Source of the DNA: Gemmatimonadota bacterium
GTDB lineage: Bacteria; Gemmatimonadota; Gemmatimonadetes; Longimicrobiales; Gaopeijiaceae
Assembly: GCA_003567615.1 (NCBI GenBank)
Contig: PWZC01000040.1
Location: forward strand, 1 to 5,447
Reading direction: 5' to 3'
Length of the DNA stretch: 5,447 bases
Shown piece by piece: positions 1-5,447 of the stretch (position 1 is its first letter; the number at the start of each line of letters is the position of its first letter). A program made the position numbers and the translations under genes. The notes beneath the pieces were generated by a model. It was given only the letters and a program-made list of their open reading frames with translations. It did no database searches and was not told the origin of the DNA.

Positions 1-3000
1 CCATCCCGATCCCGCAGGATATCGATGTAGTCGATGAGAACGATGGCGTTGTTCACCACGATCCCCGCCAGGGAAATGATCCCGACCCCCGTCATGATGA
101 TGACGAAGGGCATCTGGAAGACGAGGAGACCAAGGAAGACCCCCACCGTGGACATGATGACCGAGGTCAGGATGATGAGGGGCTTCACCACCGAGTTGAA
201 CTGGCTGATGAGGATGAAGGCGATGAGGGCCAGAGCAATGAGGAAGGCCGTGGTGAGGAACTCCTGCGCCTCTCCCTGGTCCTCCAACTGCCCGGTGAAG
301 CGCATCTGGTACCCGGCCGGGAGCTCTTCTGCCTCAAAGGCCGCCAGGGTCGCCATCACCTCCTGGAGCACGGCGTTGGAGTTGAATCCGGCCCGCACAT
401 CCGATGAGATGGTGGCCATCCGATCCATGTCCTTGCGCCGAATGGATCCCAGTCCCTCACCCACCTGCCAGTCCGCCACCGAGAGGAGTGGGATCTGGTC
501 GCCCCCCTCAGCCACCACCACCAGATTCTCCAGCGAGGACAGTTCCCCCCGATGGATTTCAGCCAGGCGGACCCGGATATCGAATTCGTCGTTCCCGGTC
601 CGATACTTGGCCGCCTCGACGCCCTGGATGGCACCCCGTATCGCACTTCCCACTTCGGCGGTGGAAAGGCCGAAGAGGGCGGCGCGCTCTCGATCCACGA
701 ACACGGAAAGCTCAGGGCGGGCCTCATCCAGATCACTCCCCAGCCCCACCAGGCGATCGGTGACCGGACTGCTCCTGAGAATGTCCAGGACTCGATCGGA
801 GAGGGCTTTCAGCACCGCCGGATCGTCCCCGATGATCTCGAGGTTTACCGGTGCGCCTCCAGGGGGACCCATGTCCGGAGCCTCTGCCCGAACCTCGGCC
901 CCCGCCAGATCCGCTCCGAGTCGCTCCTGGACCAGGGCCAGCGTCCGGAAGGAGTCCTGGCGGCGGTACTGATAGTCCACCATGGAGAGGGTGATACGTG
1001 CCTCATTCTCGGCGCTGGCGCCGCCCTGGAACATGAATCCCCCTCCGCTCCCCACCGTGGCCACCACTGACTCCACGTCATCATGACCGGGGATGTCCTT
1101 CAGCTCCTCCTCGAGCCGGAGGGTGACCCGGTCGGTCACCGCGACCCTCGTGCCCACCGACGTTTCCACATCGATGAGAAGCTGGGAAGGAGGGATGTCT
1201 TCCGGAAAGAATTCCACCCCATGATTGAGTGGGATGAAGAGGAAGAAGGTGGCCACGAAGGTCCCACCCGTCAGGGCCAACACGACGCTGCGATGCCCCA
1301 GCGCCCACCGGAGCGTGCCTTCGTAGCGATCCATGACCCAGGGAACGGTCCGAACCTGGAAGGCCCGTCCCACCCGGTCCAGCACCAGGCGGTGGAATGC
1401 CAGGAGGAAGACCACCGTGGCAACCAGAAGAGCGGCCGTGAGGGGGTTGACCGCGGTCACGCCCAGCAGGACCAGACCGGCGCCGGCCAGGAGCGTCCAG
1501 CGTGCGGTGCGCGTCAGCCCCGGTCCCGGCTCCCCTTCCACCCGCATGAAGAGGGCGCAGAAGGTGGGCAGGATCACCAGCGCCACGAAGAGGGAGCTGG
1601 ACAGGGTGATGATGAGGGTCAGGGGGAGGAACTTCATGAACTCCCCGGTCACGTCCGGCCAGAACATGAGGGGGAGGAAGGCCGCCAGGGTGGTGGCCGT
1701 GGCGGCAATCACCGGAAGCGCCACCTCCCCGGTGGCCTTCCGGGCTGCACCCGCTGAACTCCACCCCTCCTCCATGTACCGGTAGATGTTCTCCACAATG
1801 ACGATGGCATTGTCCACCAGCATCCCCAGCGCCAGGATCAGGGCGAAGAGCACCACCATGTTCATGGTTATCCCCATGATGGACAGCACCATGAAGGAAA
1901 GGAGCATGGAGGTGGGGATGGCCAGCGCCATGAACACGGACGTGCGAACCCCCAGGAAGAAGAGCAGGACGGCCACGATGAGGATCAGCCCGGAGATGAT
2001 GCTGTTTTCCAGGGAGCTCACCATCATGGCGATGTCCCTGGACTGATCGCCGGTGATGGAGATCCGGGTGGAGGGCGGGAACAGGGACTCCATGGAAGCG
2101 ATGACCTCCTTCACCGCCTCCGCCGTTTCGATGATGTTCTCCCCCGCCCGCTTCACCACGCTCAGCGTCACCACCGGGACCCCGTCAAGACGTGCGAAGG
2201 ACGTACGATCGGCGAAGCCGAACTCCACCTCCGCCAGATCCCGGATGTAGACGGGTCTTCCGTCGAAGGTGCCCACCACCAGTTCCCCGATGATGGTGGG
2301 ATCCACGAATTCCCCGTCCACCCGAACCAGGTAGTTCACGGGCCCCACCTCGATGGACCCACCCGGAATGTTCACATTCTCGTTCCGGATGGCGTCCACC
2401 ACGTCGTCCAGGGCAAGTCCGTAGAATTGAAGCCGGGGAAGATCCACATCCACCCGGACCTCCCGCTCGAGCCCGCCCTGCAGATCCACCCGGAGGATCT
2501 GGGGAATCTGCTCGAGACGGTCCTGGAGCTCCTCCCCCAGCTCCTTCAGACGGACGAGCCCATACTCTCCGGCCAGGTTCACCTGCATAATGGGCGTCTC
2601 CGAGATATCGATCTCGATGATGCTGGGCTCCTCGGCATCGGATGGGAGGTCGGGTCTGGCCAGATCCACCTTCTCCCGCACCCGCTGCAGCGCCTCGTCC
2701 ATGTCCACGGAAGTGGAGAACTCCACCGTGATGGACGAATAGCCCTCGGTGGAGGTGGAGGTCATTTCCCGGACATCGGCGATGGTGTTCAGCTCCTCTT
2801 CGAGGGGACGGGTCACCAGCGTCTCGACGTCGGCGGGGGAAACGCCGGGATAGACCGTGTTCACCACCAGAAGGGGGATGGCGATCTGGGGCGAGCTCTC
2901 CTTGGGGATGTTGAGGTACGCCAGCAGCCCCGCCACCGAGATGAAGACGAAGAGGACCACCACCGAGGTGGCGTGGGCGATGGAGAAGGTCGTGAGGCGG

Positions 3001-3074
3001 AACTCCTGGAAACGGGCCAGGAAGGACGGATCGTGCTCCGGGACGCCGGCCGCACCGCGCCGCCGGTCAGCCAC
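1..3074 (-). CDS. RND efflux permease, AcrB-like (HAE-type), C-terminus cut by window edge
   Basis: Inner-membrane proton-driven pump of a tripartite efflux complex (COG0841-like); substrate unknown. I translated 1024 residues without a stop from a GTG at 3074 to the left edge. Visible in order: TM1 about 30-53; first porter region about 55-350 with the AcrB-like YPGVSPADVE motif (75-84); TM2-TM6 about 356-512, with LGMLVDNAIVIVEN in TM4 (416-429); an extra hydrophobic hairpin about 526-565; TM7 about 594-615; second porter region about 617-935; TM8-TM10 about 942-1017, ending in SLAGIVVNNAIVLIDY (1001-1016). TM11, TM12 and the tail, roughly 90-110 residues by comparison with AcrB, lie beyond base 1. 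The GTG is chosen because it overlaps the adaptor stop by 8 bases, has GGAG seven bases upstream, and the first in-frame ATG comes only at codon 104, after TM1. Metal-pump (CzcA/CusA) assignment is less likely: the TM4 motif and porter sequence look AcrB-like. Family assignment is very secure; transport specificity is not. Confidence 0.96.
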   Translation of the reverse strand, partial: MADRRRGAAGVPEHDPSFLARFQEFRLTTFSIAHATSVVVLFVFISVAGLLAYLNIPKESSPQIAIPLLVVNTVYPGVSPADVETLVTRPLEEELNTIADVREMTSTSTEGYSSITVEFSTSVDMDEALQRVREKVDLARPDLPSDAEEPSIIEIDISETPIMQVNLAGEYGLVRLKELGEELQDRLEQIPQILRVDLQGGLEREVRVDVDLPRLQFYGLALDDVVDAIRNENVNIPGGSIEVGPVNYLVRVDGEFVDPTIIGELVVGTFDGRPVYIRDLAEVEFGFADRTSFARLDGVPVVTLSVVKRAGENIIETAEAVKEVIASMESLFPPSTRISITGDQSRDIAMMVSSLENSIISGLILIVAVLLFFLGVRTSVFMALAIPTSMLLSFMVLSIMGITMNMVVLFALILALGMLVDNAIVIVENIYRYMEEGWSSAGAARKATGEVALPVIAATATTLAAFLPLMFWPDVTGEFMKFLPLTLIITLSSSLFVALVILPTFCALFMRVEGEPGPGLTRTARWTLLAGAGLVLLGVTAVNPLTAALLVATVVFLLAFHRLVLDRVGRAFQVRTVPWVMDRYEGTLRWALGHRSVVLALTGGTFVATFFLFIPLNHGVEFFPEDIPPSQLLIDVETSVGTRVAVTDRVTLRLEEELKDIPGHDDVESVVATVGSGGGFMFQGGASAENEARITLSMVDYQYRRQDSFRTLALVQERLGADLAGAEVRAEAPDMGPPGGAPVNLEIIGDDPAVLKALSDRVLDILRSSPVTDRLVGLGSDLDEARPELSVFVDRERAALFGLSTAEVGSAIRGAIQGVEAAKYRTGNDEFDIRVRLAEIHRGELSSLENLVVVAEGGDQIPLLSVADWQVGEGLGSIRRKDMDRMATISSDVRAGFNSNAVLQEVMATLAAFEAEELPAGYQMRFTGQLEDQGEAQEFLTTAFLIALALIAFILISQFNSVVKPLIILTSVIMSTVGVFLGLLVFQMPFVIIMTGVGIISLAGIVVNNAIVLIDYIDILRDRD

Positions 3075-4248
3075 CGTTGGTCTCCGTCGATCCCACCACC
3101 CGGACCCGATCCCCGTGGGCTACCTGCTGCTGGCCCACGACGATCAGCCGGTCCCCGGGCTCAAGTCCTTCCTCCACCACCACCTGGTTCCGCTGACCAC
3201 CACCCAGTCGGAGATGTCGGCGCTCGGCCAGCGTTTCACCGTCCCGATCCACGGCGATGAAGGCGACGAAGCCTTCTTCCACACGGATGAGGGCGTCCTG
3301 GGGGACGACCATGGCGTCGTCCAGTTCGCGACGGACCAGTTCCATGTTGGCTACCATCTCGGGCTTCACACGCTGACCGGGGTTCCGGATGACCGTCTCC
3401 ACCGGGAAGGTCCGATTGCGGGGGTTCACGGTAAGCCCCGAAAAGGTCAGTTGGCCCTCGTAGACGTCGCCACGAAGTGGATCGAAGGTGACCCGCACGG
3501 CGGTCCCCCGCTCGATGTCCGCGGCGAAACGCTCCGGAACCCCGCCGGCGACCTTGATGGGATCCACCTCCACCACCCGGAAGGTGGGAGTCCCAGCAGC
3601 CACCATGCTCCCAACCTCCACCTCCCGATCCTCGACGACCCCGTCGAAGGGAGCCCGGATCACGGTCCGGGACAGGCGTTCTTCCAGGGTACGCATGGCC
3701 GCCGCCGCCTGTTCGGCTCCGTAGCGGGCTTCCAGGTACGCCAGCTCGTTCCCGACTCCGTCATCCTCGAAGAGCCGGCGTCGCCGCTCCCAGGTCTCCC
3801 GGGCCAGGTCGGCCCGTGCCCGAGCCTCATCCACCTGACTCGTGAGGAGCGCATCATCGATCCGGGCCAGGGCCTGTCCCGTCCGGACCGTCGAGCCCTT
3901 CTCCACCAGGATCTCACGGATGGGACCGGCCTCCTCCGCCGAGACCACCACGTCCCGATTCGCCTGAACCGTTCCCGTGATGCGGACGATCTCGGTGAAG
4001 GGCTGGCGATCCAGCGTGAGGGTCTCCACGTTGATGACCCGGGTCACAGGGCGCTCGGAGGATGAGTCCTCCTCCCCAGCCCGGGCATCTCCGCCGCAGG
4101 CCACCAGGCTTGCCAGGAGCAGAACCCCTGTGAGGGCGACGGGGATCGATCTCCCGGCGCTCCGCGGGACAGGGCTGCCACCGAGGCGGGTCATGGGACT
4201 CGGGGAGGCCCCAAGGGGACCAGGGGTGGAGCGGGTGGATGCGGTCAT
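3067..4248 (-). CDS. RND efflux periplasmic adaptor (membrane fusion protein), probable lipoprotein
   Basis: This 393-residue AcrA-like adaptor (COG0845-like) links the inner-membrane pump to the outer-membrane channel. Residues 34-51 form a hydrophobic signal ending in the lipobox LVAC, so Cys51 is the likely lipidated residue anchoring the mature protein in the inner membrane. An acidic and serine-rich linker follows (52-66). The lipoyl domain is split: first half about 98-132 and second half about 193-225, with the hallmark IRAPFDGVVEDREVEVGS (197-214). Between them is a charged alpha-helical hairpin of about 60 residues, shorter than that of AcrA. A beta-barrel domain (about 226-305) and a membrane-proximal domain (about 312-388, with VVPQDAL at 314-320) complete the family layout. 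The ATG at 4248 overlaps the channel stop as ATGA, which suggests translational coupling. An in-frame ATG at codon 19 (4194) would give a more usual signal-peptide length, so the start is uncertain. Substrate specificity cannot be read from this protein. Confidence 0.96.
   Translation of the reverse strand: MTASTRSTPGPLGASPSPMTRLGGSPVPRSAGRSIPVALTGVLLLASLVACGGDARAGEEDSSSERPVTRVINVETLTLDRQPFTEIVRITGTVQANRDVVVSAEEAGPIREILVEKGSTVRTGQALARIDDALLTSQVDEARARADLARETWERRRRLFEDDGVGNELAYLEARYGAEQAAAAMRTLEERLSRTVIRAPFDGVVEDREVEVGSMVAAGTPTFRVVEVDPIKVAGGVPERFAADIERGTAVRVTFDPLRGDVYEGQLTFSGLTVNPRNRTFPVETVIRNPGQRVKPEMVANMELVRRELDDAMVVPQDALIRVEEGFVAFIAVDRDGETLAERRHLRLGGGQRNQVVVEEGLEPGDRLIVVGQQQVAHGDRVRVVGSTETNGG
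3082..3085 (-). promoter_or_regulatory. Ribosome binding site for the RND permease
   Basis: GGAG on the minus strand lies seven bases before the GTG at 3074-3072, within the last codons of the adaptor gene. This is good Shine-Dalgarno spacing and supports the GTG start over any internal ATG. Its position inside the preceding coding region implies re-initiation or coupled translation. Confidence 0.6.
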
Positions 4249-5447
4249 GTCGTTTCTCTCAACGTGGGGATCTCTCCCACCAGTTCGTCCAGTCGGGCTC
4301 GGGCCCGCAGGTAGTCGAAGACGGCCTCGGCGTAGTTGAATTCGCTCTCCCGCAGTGCCACCTCGGCGTCGGTGAGCTGCAATCGGCCCCCGGTCCCCTC
4401 CCGAAACTCGGCGGAGGCGATCTCGAAGCCCCGGGTGGCCTGACCTACGGCGAGCCGCTGTGCCCGCGCGCGGAGGAGGGCCTCCTCCACCTCGTCCAGC
4501 ACGTTCTTCACATCATCCCGGAGGCGATCCCGGCTGACCTCGGCACGGAGCCGTGAGGCTCGAAGCGAGGCTTGCCGCTGATCCACCCGAGCCGTGCGCT
4601 GGAATCCCGTGAACACCGGTACGCTGACCTGGATGCCCAGAAGGCGGCCGTATCCGCGCTGACGGGACGACCCGAAGAAGTCCAACCCCCCGTCCTGTTG
4701 CGCCTGGATCTGATAGCTCCCGAAGAGGGAGACCCGGGGTAGGAAGTCGGCCTGCTCGGCCCGGAGTTCGGCCTGCTTCAACTCCTCATCCAGTTCGGCC
4801 TGACGCAGAGTCGAGCTGGAGGTGGCGGCCCGGGCCATGAGGCCATTCAGGAGTTCCGGGTCCCTGGGGTCGGGTGCCGCCTCGCCGGCGGCCACGCCCA
4901 TGAGGGTAAGAAGGCGCCCATTGGCCGGGTCGTTGGCCGCAGGCTCGTCCAGGTTCATGCGGGAGAGGGCACCCTCCGGCTGCAGGCGCGTTCCCTCCGG
5001 CAGGTCCAGCTCGGCCACGAGTTCCCGCTCGATGCGGAGGGCCGCGTTGGCGGCCCGCCGGAGCTGAGGGGCGAGGTTGGCCAACTCCACCTCCAGGCGC
5101 AGGACGTCGAACTCCGACGCCAGCCCGGCCCGCTGGAGAGCCTGGGTTTCGGCCAGGGATTCCACGACCCGCTCCAATGATCGTTGGATGAGGCGGGCCT
5201 GCTCCTCGGCCAGAAGCAGTTCGTAGTACGTGGTCCTGACCCGGGTCACCACCTCCTGGATCCGGCCCCGGAGCTGCTCGTCCTGGAGCGAGCGGAAACG
5301 CCCCGCCGCTCCCACACCGATGAAGGCCTGGGCTTCGAAAAGGGGCTGTTCCAGGGAGAGGGTCGAACTCCACACATTGTCCAGACCGAACGAGACAGGG
5401 ACCAGTTCGCCGGGATCCGCCGACGGGTCGAAGAAGACCCGCGGCAG
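4245..5447 (-). CDS. TolC-family outer-membrane efflux channel, N-terminus cut by window edge
   Basis: Outer-membrane factor (COG1538-like) that forms the trimeric exit duct of the efflux complex. The frame is open from the right edge to the TGA at 4247-4245, giving 400 residues. The GTG at 5375 is internal, because the family-like sequence continues upstream of it; the true start, signal peptide and roughly the first 50-100 residues are outside the window. Both OEP repeats are visible. The first has a long helix, a turn with AGLASEFDVLRLEVELA (107-123), and a returning helix to about 145. The second has the beta-strand segment LPRVSLFGSYQIQAQ (236-250), then VSVPVFTGFQ (274-283), then long helices around GTGGRLQLTDAEVALRESE (351-369) and a final helix to LVGEIP (389-394). 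The glycine turns correspond to the periplasmic tip that meets the adaptor. A link of about 45 residues between the repeats (165-210) is rich in Ala, Asp and Pro. The stop is embedded in the adaptor start, so the channel gene leads the operon, as in czcCBA-type clusters. Confidence 0.95.
   Translation of the reverse strand: MPRVFFDPSADPGELVPVSFGLDNVWSSTLSLEQPLFEAQAFIGVGAAGRFRSLQDEQLRGRIQEVVTRVRTTYYELLLAEEQARLIQRSLERVVESLAETQALQRAGLASEFDVLRLEVELANLAPQLRRAANAALRIERELVAELDLPEGTRLQPEGALSRMNLDEPAANDPANGRLLTLMGVAAGEAAPDPRDPELLNGLMARAATSSSTLRQAELDEELKQAELRAEQADFLPRVSLFGSYQIQAQQDGGLDFFGSSRQRGYGRLLGIQVSVPVFTGFQRTARVDQRQASLRASRLRAEVSRDRLRDDVKNVLDEVEEALLRARAQRLAVGQATRGFEIASAEFREGTGGRLQLTDAEVALRESEFNYAEAVFDYLRARARLDELVGEIPTLRETT
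4256..4260 (-). promoter_or_regulatory. Weak ribosome binding site for the adaptor
   Basis: GAGAG on the minus strand lies seven bases before the ATG at 4248-4246, inside the end of the channel gene. It is only a partial match to the Shine-Dalgarno consensus, but the spacing is right and the ATGA overlap could let terminating ribosomes restart here. It favours the 4248 start over the ATG at 4194, which has only a poorer purine run (GGGG, about 14 bases away) before it. Confidence 0.4.

Noticed and set aside
34..972. Long plus-strand open frame of 312 codons (and others at 1083-1757, 2427-3260, 2857-4065)
   Set aside because: They lie fully antisense to the efflux genes in a GC-rich region where stop codons are rare. 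Their products are low-complexity, rich in Arg, Ser, Pro or His and Gly, with no recognisable domain, whereas the minus strand encodes unmistakable RND proteins.
1081..1764. Minus-strand open frame of 227 codons inside the permease
   Set aside because: It is an out-of-frame shadow of the permease, rich in Gly, His and Pro; the permease frame is continuous through the region.
1..3074. Truncated or broken permease
   Set aside because: The frame has no stop or frameshift over 1024 codons and stops only at the window edge just after TM10, so the missing C-terminus is a window effect.
1..3074. Heavy-metal (CzcA/CusA) permease suggested by the gene order
   Set aside because: The TM4 and TM10 motifs and the early porter motif resemble the AcrB-like group, and no convincing set of metal-relay methionines was seen; order alone is not enough.
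4786..5373. Minus-strand open frame of 195 codons inside the channel gene
   Set aside because: Out-of-frame shadow with a Gly/Pro/Arg-rich product; the TolC-like frame is continuous with both OEP repeats in place.
4245..5375. Channel gene starting at the GTG at 5375
   Set aside because: The same frame is open to base 5447 and reads as family-like sequence upstream, and no signal peptide follows this GTG, so it is internal.
1..5447. CRISPR array, tRNA or rRNA, insertion sequence ends, or intergenic regulatory RNA
   Set aside because: No spaced direct repeats, tRNA-like cloverleaf or terminal inverted repeats were seen, and three overlapping genes fill every base, leaving no intergenic room.

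Overview
The window is almost entirely one minus-strand operon that encodes a tripartite RND efflux system. The reading order is outer-membrane channel (5447 to 4245, start outside the window), periplasmic adaptor (4248 to 3067) and inner-membrane RND permease (3074 to 1, end outside the window). The genes overlap each other (ATGA, 4 bases, and an 8-base overlap), so there is no intergenic space at all. No RNA gene, mobile element, repeat array, promoter or terminator can be supported. The operon promoter should lie to the right of base 5447, and any terminator to the left of base 1.

The sequence is strongly GC-rich, with G or C at most third codon positions. All three proteins are of the Gram-negative envelope type: an OMF channel, an adaptor with a lipobox, and an RND pump. 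This points to a GC-rich diderm bacterium. A non-proteobacterial lineage such as Gemmatimonadota would fit the style of the permease, but this is a weak guess because no taxonomic marker is present.

The expected machine is as follows. The permease takes substrate from the periplasm or inner membrane using the proton gradient. The lipid-anchored adaptor clamps permease and channel together. The channel releases the substrate outside the cell. The channel-first gene order resembles czcCBA/cusCFBA, but the permease sequence looks closer to the broad AcrB-like (HAE/COG0841) group than to metal pumps. The substrate cannot be named from the sequence.

The points worth a second look are in the details. 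The permease has a non-canonical proton-relay set (Asp-Asn in TM4, Asn-Asn in TM10), and an extra hydrophobic hairpin between TM6 and TM7. The adaptor has an ambiguous start and an incomplete channel-docking motif. Nothing here amounts to a wholly new system; it is a recognisable efflux operon with family-level variations.
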